37,379 nucleotides of DNA from NCBI GenBank assembly GCA_028728195.1, contig JAQYUY010000105.1, forward strand, positions 2,735-40,113, given 5' to 3'. Below are positions 1 through 8,400 of the stretch, piece by piece. This DNA comes from Endozoicomonas sp. (ex Botrylloides leachii). Its GTDB lineage: Bacteria; Pseudomonadota; Gammaproteobacteria; Pseudomonadales; Endozoicomonadaceae. Every line of letters starts with the position of its first letter. Position 1 is the first letter of the stretch. Below the pieces are notes generated by a model. That model saw nothing but the letters and a program-made list of their open reading frames with translations, was not told the DNA's origin and did no database searches. The position numbers were made by a program, and so were the translations under genes.

Positions 1-135
1 CTTGTTGATCTTGTTGATCTTGTTGATCTTGTTGATCTTGTTGATCTTGTTGATCTTGTTGATCTTGTTGATCTTGTTGATCTTGTTGATCTTGTTGATC
101 TTGTTGATCTTGTTGATCTTGCTGATCTTGCTGAT
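1..135. repeat. 9-bp tandem repeat coding DQQ
   Basis: Fifteen head-to-tail copies of a 9-bp unit. Thirteen (1-117) are identical CTTGTTGAT, two (118-135) differ by one base (CTTGCTGAT), and degenerate copies follow at 136-153. Read on the minus strand they code for repeated Asp-Gln-Gln in the BatB/BatC tail. The array continues past the left edge, so its full copy number is unknown. Copy changes keep the reading frame. Confidence 0.97.
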
Positions 136-1555
136 CTTTCTTATCTTGTTGTTTTTTCTGTTCTTGCAACAATTTTTCCACTAAAGATTTATTAAACTCA
201 ATATCTTTTCTTAATTTTTCTTGCTGGTTAAATTCAGGGGCTTTTAGCGCATTCAAAGCTTCTTTATAGGAGGTAATAGACTCTGTTAACTGACCCGATT
301 TTGCTAATGCATTGCCTCTGTTATATAACTGATCCGGTGCAGTAGATGCTGAAAGTAATGAAGCCGCCTCTTGGTATTTTTTAGCTTGAAAAAGGGCTTG
401 AGCTTTCCATTGAGTGTTGCTAAAGAGTTTAGCTGCTTCTTCAGGCTGACCGAGATCAAGCGCTTGGGCACCTCGCTGATTTTCATTTTTCCAGAGAGAA
501 GTCCAATCCATCGCCATAGTAGGTTGCGCTTGTGGGTAGAGAATAGCTAGCAGAGCAATAGTCAACCAACCTTTTCTGAAAGCGCCTAGAGAGAAGGGAA
601 GTAACAGCAGCACCAGCCAGAAGCCCATATCATGCCACTGATCAAACTGCCGCTCTACTTTCATTGTACTGCCACTTTTTGTGATGCGGGGTAATGTGGC
701 GGCAAGGTCTGAGTCATTAAGAGTAAAGTCATGGTACACGCCTTTTCCTGCGTTAGCTAAAGCAATTAAATTCTTTTGCTTCAACTGAGGAATAACAATT
801 TTTCCATTGTCGTTTTGAAGAAACCCTCCGTTACTCAGAGCGATAGGCGCGCCTTGAGTTGAACCTATACCAATGATGGAAAGCGTCGTATCGACACCTT
901 CGAGTATAGATTTTATTTTTTGAGCTTGACTGTCTGTTATGTGATCAGTGATCAGTAGAATATGTCCCTTATTTTGACCTGTTGCTTGATGGATAAGGTT
1001 TATAGCCGTTTCGATTCCAGCCGCTGGTGATGGTGTATCATCCTGATCTGGCATAATGCTAGGGCTAAGTGCCTGAACCAGATTACTTAATGTATTACTG
1101 TCGTCTGTTAGTGGTGCAACAATATGAGCTGTCCCTGAATAAACGACCAAGGATGTCAATCCTTCTTTTCTTTCTTTGAATAAATCAAGTAATTTATACT
1201 TAAGACGAGCCAATCGATTGGGCTTTATATCTGTTGAAAGCATATGCATCGTCATGTCTGTAACAACAACTAAAGGTTGTTGCACTTTGGTAACGGGAAC
1301 AGAAACTTTTTCCCATGTTGGGCCCGCAAGAGAAATAATTGCTAAAATCCAAGCTGCTAGCAGCAGATATAATGGAGGCTTGTTATTTTTTCTGTTGCCT
1401 GCTTCCAGTAGCGGGCTTAACAAATGTGGGGCAATAACTTGCTTCCAGCTGTTTTTGTGTTGCAGCTTTTTCCTAAGTAAAATAAATAGAAAAATAGCGG
1501 GTACAGCCATTATTAGCCATAGTGGGCGCAGAAAGTGGACATTATCCCACAACAT
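1..1555 (-). CDS. batB: BatB/BatC-type VWA-TPR membrane protein (3' end beyond window)
   Basis: Translation starts at ATG 1555-1553, preceded by GGAGG, two bases after the batA stop, and stays open for 518 codons to the left edge. In order it has an N-terminal membrane segment (about residues 12-28), a second one (about 62-78), a von Willebrand factor A domain (about 94-270), another membrane segment, then a TPR-like region and a D/Q-rich tail. This is the BatB architecture with a BatC-like TPR part fused on, as is common in gammaproteobacteria. It probably sits in the inner membrane with its VWA domain in the periplasm and works with BatA. The metal-binding DxSxS motif is changed to D100-M-T102-M-H104, and the usual TDG near the end of the domain reads TDH. 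The tail is built of 9-bp DNA repeats. The role of Bat proteins is poorly defined; stress tolerance is reported in other bacteria. Confidence 0.9.
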   Translation of the reverse strand, partial: MLWDNVHFLRPLWLIMAVPAIFLFILLRKKLQHKNSWKQVIAPHLLSPLLEAGNRKNNKPPLYLLLAAWILAIISLAGPTWEKVSVPVTKVQQPLVVVTDMTMHMLSTDIKPNRLARLKYKLLDLFKERKEGLTSLVVYSGTAHIVAPLTDDSNTLSNLVQALSPSIMPDQDDTPSPAAGIETAINLIHQATGQNKGHILLITDHITDSQAQKIKSILEGVDTTLSIIGIGSTQGAPIALSNGGFLQNDNGKIVIPQLKQKNLIALANAGKGVYHDFTLNDSDLAATLPRITKSGSTMKVERQFDQWHDMGFWLVLLLLPFSLGAFRKGWLTIALLAILYPQAQPTMAMDWTSLWKNENQRGAQALDLGQPEEAAKLFSNTQWKAQALFQAKKYQEAASLLSASTAPDQLYNRGNALAKSGQLTESITSYKEALNALKAPEFNQQEKLRKDIEFNKSLVEKLLQEQKKQQDKKDQQDQQDQQDQQDQQDQQDQQDQQDQQDQQDQQDQQDQQDQQDQQ

Positions 1556-1557
1556 TA

Positions 1558-2583
1558 TCAAAACCTCCTGCCAATGTGAGTGGAAATAGGGATAAGTCGA
1601 CTACAAGCCATTAATATCGTAATGATAAAAGCCAAACTCAGAGGCCAAGGATAGAGTGATTTGCTAGGGCGAAAGGTTTCTTCAGCTTGATCAATAGGCT
1701 CAAGTTGATCTAGCAGCGCATAAATTTGATTAAGCTCATTCGTATTGCGTGCTCTAAAGTAGCGGCCACCGGTTAATTGTGCTATTTCTGTCAGTGTTTT
1801 TTCATCTAAGTCAGCAGACGGATTTACTTTTCTTGCCCCAAAAGATGAACCAAACAGACCCGGCTGAATCATCTCATCAGCACCGATACCAATGGTATAG
1901 ATTTTAATATGCTCTTCCTGAGCTAGTTTTGCTGCTTGAATAGGTGTTACCTGTCCTGCCGTGTTGGCTCCGTCAGTGAGCAAAATTAAAACGCGGCTGT
2001 GTTCAGGTCTATTTCGGAGATGCTTGACGGCAAGACCGATGGCATCACCTATGGCCGTTTTACCGCCCGCCATGCCGATGCTCGATTCATCTAGTAAGGT
2101 TTTCACCGTTTTTAGGTCAAAGGTTAACGGTGTTTGCAAGTAAGCTTGAGTGCCAAAAAGAATTAGCCCCAAACGATCACCGCGGCGGCGTTTAATAAAA
2201 TCAGATAACACATATTTAATAGCTGTCAGTCGATTAACTTCTTTATTTTCAATTTTCATATCCGGAATTTCCATACTGCCGGAAAGATCAACAGCCAACA
2301 TTAAATCACGTCCAGAGTCTTTTAATTGTACAGGGTCACCCAGCCATTTGGGTTGACTACCAGCGAGTAATAATAGTAACCATACGAGCCAAAGTGCAAA
2401 CAAGTGAAACCGGCTATTTTTATCAACATCAACAGTGCCAGCGGTGGTTGTACCAATTACGTCTCGATAAAAAGGTACGCGCAAGGCCTGTTCGTTGATA
2501 GGCGTAGCGGGTGGTACCAGCCAGTATATAAGTAGCGGGGCCGGTAAGGCTAAAAATATCCAAGGCCATTCCAGTTCAAGCAT
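1558..2583 (-). CDS. batA: BatA-type VWA domain membrane protein
   Basis: 341 residues. An N-terminal hydrophobic segment (about 7-24) and a second one (about 60-76) precede a von Willebrand factor A domain. Its metal-ion-dependent adhesion site is intact: D99-L-S101-G-S103, a downstream threonine in a GGKTAIG stretch, and the LLTDGAN motif. A C-terminal membrane segment lies near residues 313-330. This is the BatA family, membrane-anchored proteins encoded with a MoxR ATPase and a DUF58 protein. The start overlaps the end of the DUF4381 gene by 8 bases, and the stop is two bases from the batB start, so the genes are translationally coupled. The intact MIDAS contrasts with the altered one in BatB. 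Confidence 0.93.
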   Translation of the reverse strand: MLELEWPWIFLALPAPLLIYWLVPPATPINEQALRVPFYRDVIGTTTAGTVDVDKNSRFHLFALWLVWLLLLLAGSQPKWLGDPVQLKDSGRDLMLAVDLSGSMEIPDMKIENKEVNRLTAIKYVLSDFIKRRRGDRLGLILFGTQAYLQTPLTFDLKTVKTLLDESSIGMAGGKTAIGDAIGLAVKHLRNRPEHSRVLILLTDGANTAGQVTPIQAAKLAQEEHIKIYTIGIGADEMIQPGLFGSSFGARKVNPSADLDEKTLTEIAQLTGGRYFRARNTNELNQIYALLDQLEPIDQAEETFRPSKSLYPWPLSLAFIITILMACSRLIPISTHIGRRF

Positions 2584-3052
2584 GGTGTTTTTTAATCCAG
2601 CTTATTATTAAAGGGTGAAGTTGTGTGACATCCGGTTCTTCGTCGGGATTAAAACGGCTAGAACCAAGAGCAGCTGCCGCTGGCTGCTTAAACTGCTCGT
2701 TGCCGGATGAACAGTAGAGAAACTCAAGCCAATCTTTGCCATTGAGGCTGGCAATATCTTGACGTATAAAAACATGCAGAGCGAGTTTTTTTAATAGCCG
2801 GTTGCAGTCATGAGCATATTGTCGGTCGTTACCGTGCTGCTCATAGCTTTTATAGATTTTTTGAGCGAGTTTGAGCCCTTGGTAACGATAGCGATTTTTC
2901 CGCCAATAACGCAAAGAAAAATAAAAGACCAATATAATAAAGGTCAGCAAACAACCTGCGAGTACCCACCATCCAATAGCTAGAGGCCAATACCCTACTG
3001 CCTCTGGAAGGTGGTTCGCGCGAAGCTGACCTAGAATAACCTGTTGATCCAT
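2576..3052 (-). CDS. DUF4381 family membrane protein
   Basis: 158 residues with one clear membrane segment (about 26-48, around WWVLAGCLLTFIILVFYF) followed by a basic, mostly helical cytoplasmic domain. Size, topology and position between the DUF58 and batA genes fit the DUF4381 family, a constant member of MoxR/Bat operons with no established biochemical role. It starts 55 bases after the DUF58 stop, and its end overlaps the batA start. It probably helps assemble or regulate the membrane complex; that is inferred from context only. Confidence 0.85.
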   Translation of the reverse strand: MDQQVILGQLRANHLPEAVGYWPLAIGWWVLAGCLLTFIILVFYFSLRYWRKNRYRYQGLKLAQKIYKSYEQHGNDRQYAHDCNRLLKKLALHVFIRQDIASLNGKDWLEFLYCSSGNEQFKQPAAAALGSSRFNPDEEPDVTQLHPLIISWIKKHHA

Positions 3053-3107
3053 GGGTTAATTATCCTATACATTCACGCAGTAAAAATAGTGACTCGCTAC
3101 CATGCTT

Positions 3108-4046
3108 TCAGTCCCTTTTTAGCAGTGGGCGAGATTTTGAGGAGAAAAGCAGTAACAATTGCTCTGCTGTATCCTCTTCAGAAGATAACCTTATCAATGG
3201 AATTCTGTACTGAATTAACTGTTTTTCCAGTAACTGGTATTGCGCAAACTGTTGCTCACGAAATGCCTGCCGGTGAGCCCGCTGCCGAGTATCCAGAGTA
3301 TAGCGATGAATACCATTGGTAATGACATAGCACGAGGGCTCGGGGAGCTCCTGCTCTAAAGGGTCAGTTATCTGGAAAGCCATAATTTCACAATGACGTT
3401 TAAGTTTTGCTAATTGACGCAGAGCTTCGCTATCCATATCTCTGAAATCACTGATAATAAAAAGCTGTGTTCCAGGATGAGCCACCCTGCGTGCATGGCG
3501 GAGACTATTTGCCAAATAACCCTGATTCTGCTGGGTTGGCATTGATTTTATTTGCAATTGCTTGTTGAGTTTTTCTGCTTTTTTAAGAAAATGCATCAAT
3601 GCTGTCTTGGCACTTTTTGGGCGGATATTATAGTGATCTATTTCATTGAAAATAATCCCACCGATACGATCACCATGCAATAATGTGCCCCACGCCAGTA
3701 ATGCTGCTGTTTCACAGGCAGTTACTGATTTAAAATTCAGCTTACTACCAAAAAACAATGAGTGGCTTTGATCTAGTATAATCATCACAGGGCGCTCTCG
3801 TTCTTCCCTAAAAATCTTAGTATGGGGCTTAGAGCGCCGCGCAGTTACCCGCCAGTCAATAGTGCGTATATCATCACCTGCTTGGTAAGCACGCACTTCT
3901 TCAAAATTCATTCCTCTGCCCTTGAAGGGCGATAAGATGCCGCCTGAGAGCTGACTTTTTGCAGAAATACTCTGAAACAATTGAAGATTTCTGGCCTTCA
4001 GGCGCAATTGTATTAGTTCCGTCAATTCAGCATAAATGCCACTCAT
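3108..4046 (-). CDS. DUF58 domain protein of the MoxR/Bat operon
   Basis: 312 residues, no membrane segment. The DUF58 signature is clear around residues 40-70 (FKGRGMNFEEVRAYQAGDD followed by IRTIDWRVTARR), and the rest resembles a VWA-like fold starting near MIILDQSHS. DUF58 proteins are encoded next to MoxR ATPases and are thought to be partners of the AAA+ protein, but the activity is unknown. The gene lies 26 bases downstream of moxR and 55 bases upstream of the DUF4381 gene, on the same strand. In the VWA-like part the metal motif reads D-Q-S-H-S, which keeps the D, S and S positions. Confidence 0.92.
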   Translation of the reverse strand: MSGIYAELTELIQLRLKARNLQLFQSISAKSQLSGGILSPFKGRGMNFEEVRAYQAGDDIRTIDWRVTARRSKPHTKIFREERERPVMIILDQSHSLFFGSKLNFKSVTACETAALLAWGTLLHGDRIGGIIFNEIDHYNIRPKSAKTALMHFLKKAEKLNKQLQIKSMPTQQNQGYLANSLRHARRVAHPGTQLFIISDFRDMDSEALRQLAKLKRHCEIMAFQITDPLEQELPEPSCYVITNGIHRYTLDTRQRAHRQAFREQQFAQYQLLEKQLIQYRIPLIRLSSEEDTAEQLLLLFSSKSRPLLKRD

Positions 4047-4072
4047 GATTGAGGCTTTCCTTTTCTTTTTGA

Positions 4073-5065
4073 CTATGCCACTGGTACAACTTTGAGCAGC
4101 AGGTCGATAATCTGATCAGGGCTTTTCCCATCAGATTCTGCCTCAAAAGATACTATTAGCCGATGCCTCAATACATCATGAGCTATGGCTTGAACATCAT
4201 CAGGATTGACATAATTTCTGCCCTGCAGCCAAGCGTGAGCCCTAGCGCAGCGATCCAAAGCGATCGTTCCACGAGGGCTGGCACCATACTCAAGCCAACC
4301 ACCCAATTTGGGGTGATAGGTTGTTGGCGTGCGAGTTGCGTTGATCAACTGAACAATATATTCCTCTACTACAGGCTCCATATGAACACCGAGTACTTCC
4401 TGACGAGCGGCTAGAATATGCGCTTGACTTATCTGTTCATCTAACGTGATAGGTGGCTGTTTCATTGCTTCGCCACGAGCCAGTTGCAAGATTTTTTTTT
4501 CTGCGCTGACTGAAGGGTAATCAACCTTTACATGCATCAAAAAGCGATCAAGTTGTGCTTCAGGTAATGGGTAGGTGCCTTCCTGCTCGATTGGATTCTG
4601 CGTTGCCATGACCATAAATATTTTTGGTAGCGGGTAGGTTTTGCTTCCCACACTCACCTGCCTTTCTGCCATCGCCTCTAATAAGGCAGATTGTACTTTA
4701 GCCGGAGCGCGGTTGATTTCATCCGCCAATAACAGGTTATGAAAAATAGGGCCTGGCTGAAAACGAAAACTACTGTCTTCAGGAGTATATATATCGGTAC
4801 CTGTAACATCAGCAGGTAATAAATCAGGAGTAAATTGAATACGGTGAAAGTTACCATCAAGACCTTCAGCAAGTGCTTTTATTGCTCTTGTTTTTGCAAG
4901 TCCAGGAGCGCCTTCAACTAACAGATGACCGTCAGCCAATAATGCAATTAATAGGCGGTTGACCAGTTGTTCCTGACCAATAATACAGGTAGAAAGGTAG
5001 TCTCTAAGATGGCTTAGTGTATTGCTAGTAGGCATAAAAAAATGATCATCAGCATTAATGTACAT
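4073..5065 (-). CDS. moxR: MoxR-family AAA+ ATPase
   Basis: 330 residues. Walker A is GAPGLAKT at 52-59, Walker B is LLLADEINR at 111-119, and the MATQNPIEQEGTYPLPEAQ segment with a following DRF is the family's sensor region. MoxR ATPases act as chaperone-like machines for VWA-domain proteins; here the likely clients are the DUF58, BatA and BatB products encoded just downstream. It is the first gene of the operon. The start is uncertain: ATG at 5065 has no well-spaced ribosome site, and an in-frame ATG at 5035 (residue 11) is the alternative and would still leave the ATPase domain whole. Confidence 0.95.
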   Translation of the reverse strand: MYINADDHFFMPTSNTLSHLRDYLSTCIIGQEQLVNRLLIALLADGHLLVEGAPGLAKTRAIKALAEGLDGNFHRIQFTPDLLPADVTGTDIYTPEDSSFRFQPGPIFHNLLLADEINRAPAKVQSALLEAMAERQVSVGSKTYPLPKIFMVMATQNPIEQEGTYPLPEAQLDRFLMHVKVDYPSVSAEKKILQLARGEAMKQPPITLDEQISQAHILAARQEVLGVHMEPVVEEYIVQLINATRTPTTYHPKLGGWLEYGASPRGTIALDRCARAHAWLQGRNYVNPDDVQAIAHDVLRHRLIVSFEAESDGKSPDQIIDLLLKVVPVA

Positions 5066-5402
5066 CCTGCCCGGTTTGAGTTGTTATTGTCAGAAATTCT
5101 GATCTCGCTCCGGAAACCCGACGGCTATAAAACCAACTACAGTGATCACATAAGGTTATGTGATACACAAGGCAGCCGTTTGAGCACTGATTAAAATGCT
5201 CAAGCTTGGAAAAATAGACGAGATACCGCTAATACTGCAAGCTTTACCACTAATTTTATTAATTTTTGACACCGTAGTTCCGTTCATATTTCTGAATAAA
5301 GATAAAATAAGTAGGCAGAATAATATAGGTTTCTAAAGCCCAATAGTCTACCTTGAGAATAAGGGAGACTATTTTTTGCACGGATTTGCATGGAGATGCA
5401 GC
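5066..5402. other. divergent intergenic region, moxR operon / gdhB
   Basis: About 310-340 bases without a gene between two outward-facing transcription units, so promoters for both should lie here. It contains the perfect palindrome at 5145-5164 and a hairpin with a 7-bp stem (TTGAGCA 5180-5186 with TGCTCAA 5197-5203). No convincing -35/-10 pair could be assigned by eye. Confidence 0.7.
5145..5164. promoter_or_regulatory. perfect 20-bp palindrome, candidate operator
   Basis: ATCACATAA, two G bases, then TTATGTGAT form a perfect 9+2+9 inverted repeat in the divergent promoter region. It has TCACA/TGTGA pieces, but in the opposite order to a CRP site, so it is not a CRP box. The size and symmetry suit a dimeric repressor or activator. 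Which protein binds is unknown. Confidence 0.45.
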
Positions 5403-8400
5403 ATGGGGCACTTGGAAACCAGTGAACGTCAGGAAGCCCTTGACAGATTATTAAACGAATTAAGTCAACAAAGCATACCAGAATATTTTAACGACCTTAA
5501 AAATTTTGTATTCCGCTTTTATGCCATGGACACCCGCCAAGATTTATTAGGTGGTGAACGACGAGAGCTACTGGGGTCAACACTTTCTTTTTGGCAATTT
5601 ATGGAACACCATGATTTAAGCCAACCTAAAATAGAAGTCTTTAACCCGACGCACTCTCTTCATGGCTGGCACTCAACTCATTCTGTTATTCGTATATTGC
5701 ACAGAGATATGCCGTTTTTGGTTGATTCTGTAAGGATGAAACTCAATGAGCATGGCTCTGCTGTTCATTTGATTAGAAATGGTACTGTGCTCTGCCAGCG
5801 TAATACAGCCCATAAGCGTATTGTGATGAATGATCAGAAAAGCTGTATCCGAGAAGCATTTATTTATGTGGAAATTGATCGCATAGAAGAAGATACTGAA
5901 CTAACCAAACTTCAACAGCAGCTGAGCGGTGTATTAACTGATGTTGTTAGCGTTGTTGAAGATTTTCAAGAAATAAAGTCTAAAGTATCCAATCTGATGG
6001 AGGCTATGGAACAAACGGATAATAGCGAGGTTCATGATTTCCTCGCTTGGCTATTGTCTGATCATTTTACTTTTATTGGTTTTGAAGAGCTAAAAGTTAT
6101 TGAAAGAGGAGATAAGCGGAGGTTGGTTAGACCTTCAGATAGTCGGTTAGGGCTTTTACGCTCAATGCATCAGGGTGGACTGAGCCAAGAACAGTTAGAC
6201 CCTTTTGCAGATAGGGATTTTTTTCATAATAAAAAGATTTTATCGTTTTCAAAAGCTGCTGTGCGATCCAGTGTGCATCGACCGGCTTATCCTGACTTTA
6301 TCTCAGTTCGACAGTTTGATATGCAGGGCCAAGTTATTTCTGAAAGTCGGATTGTTGGCCTGTACACATCGCCTGTATACCGGCATAGTCCTCAGAAGAT
6401 ACCTTTCATAAAACATAAAGTTAGTAGTATTATCAAGCGTGCTAATCTGGAGCCTGGCAGCCATCACGGTAAAGATTTAAGTCAGATTTTGGAAATATTT
6501 CCACGGGATGAACTGTTTCAAATGGAAGAGAACCAATTATATGAAACAGTAATGGCCATCCTCAGAATTCAGGAAAGGAAACAGGTAAAAATTTTTATCC
6601 GCCAAGATTCAGTCGGGCCTTTCTGCTCCGTCTTAGTCTTTGTACCAAAGGATATATACAGCACCAATTTACGCACCCGCATAGAAGAAATTCTTTGTCG
6701 TCGCTTGCAAGCCGTTGATTCTGAATTTACCACTTACTTTTCTGAGTCTCTGTTAGCAAGGGTTCACTTTACTTTGAAGCTAAGAGGACGCATTGCTTAC
6801 AATCGTGAAAGCATTACAGAAGAAATTGCCCAAGCGGCTTTAACTTGGGAGGATAATTTTTCCGAGGTTGCTCTAGAGTTTTATGGCGAAGCAAAAGGCA
6901 ATAGGCTTGTTGCTACTTATGCTGAGGGCTTCAGTGCAGGTTATAGAGAGACATTTAGTCCGCAGTCTGCCGTTGAAGATCTTCGGCATTTTGAAGCTAT
7001 TAATAAGCAGATGCCCATTTCTATGGGTTTTTATCGGTCGTTAGAAAACGAGCCTGATCAGATACATTTTAAACTCTACCATTTTGTAAAGCCCCTACCT
7101 TTAGCAGATCAAATTCCTATTATTGAAAACCTAGGGCTTAGAGTACTGGGCGAATATCCCTATGTTATCCATAAAAATACTGGTGAAGTCATTTGGATTC
7201 ATGATTTTTTATTAAGCCTTGGCGACAACAAAGATGTTGATATACAAAAGGTAGCACCCGTATTTCGTGAAGCGTTTGAAAAAATATGGTTTGGTAAGGC
7301 AGAAAATGACCGTTTCAACAGATTGGTATTATCTGCCGGCATGAGTTGGCGAGAAGTGACTATATTGAGAACCTGTGCGCGTTATCTGAAACAGATAAGA
7401 ATAGGGTTTAGTCAGGGATATATTGCAGATACGCTTTGTAACAATATAACTATCACTAAAATGCTGGTGGTTTTATTCGATATTCGATTTAATCCAAAAC
7501 ACCCTTTCTCTAAGGGGGAGCGCTTGGAGCGGCAACAGCAGTTGCAGAAGTCAATTCTAGAAGCGTTGGATGACGTTTCTGTGCTGAGTGAAGATTATAT
7601 TCTTCGTAAAATGCAAAGTTTTATCTTAGCTAGTTTGAGAACTAACTTTTATCAACAAAGTGATACTAAAGATTTTAAAGCCTATATTTCAATTAAACTG
7701 TCTCCTAGGGAGATTGAAGGTATTCCTAAACCTGCACCTCTTTATGAAATTTTTGTTTATTCACCACGCTTTGAAGGTGTTCATCTAAGGGGTGGAAAGG
7801 TGGCCCGAGGGGGGTTACGTTGGTCTGATCGAATAGAAGATTATAGAACCGAAGTACTTGGCTTGGTTAAAGCACAGCAAGTTAAGAATGCGCTGATTGT
7901 GCCTGCTGGCGCAAAAGGAGGTTTTGCACCAAAACAGCTACCGATGAGCAGTAACCGTGAAGTATTTCAGGAAGAGGGCGAGGCGTGCTATAAGAGCTTC
8001 ATTCGTGGTCTACTGGATGTAACGGATAATTTGGTGGAAGGTGAAGTCATTCATCCAAACCAGATGGTACATTATGATGATGATGATTTCTATCTGGTTG
8101 TGGCTGCTGATAAAGGAACAGCAACATTTTCAGATATTGCTAATCAGATTGCTGATGAATACCATTTTTGGCTAGGTGATGCGTTTGCCTCTGGAGGCAG
8201 CGAGGGTTATGACCATAAAAAAATGGGCATCACCGCAAAAGGCGCTTGGGTTTCTGTGCAGCGCCACTTTCGAGAAAAAGACATTGACGTACAAACAGAT
8301 ACAATCTCTGTGATCGGCATTGGGGATATGGCTGGAGATGTATTTGGTAACGGTATGTTATCGTCTAAATCTATTGCAATGGTTGCTGCTTTCAACCATA

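Noticed and set aside
2-184. Plus-strand frame coding for repeated Leu-Ile-Leu
   Set aside because: It is the antisense of the DQQ repeat in the minus-strand batB/batC gene and has no ribosome site.
5145-5164. CRP binding site
   Set aside because: The half-sites are in reverse order (TCACA then TGTGA) relative to the CRP consensus.
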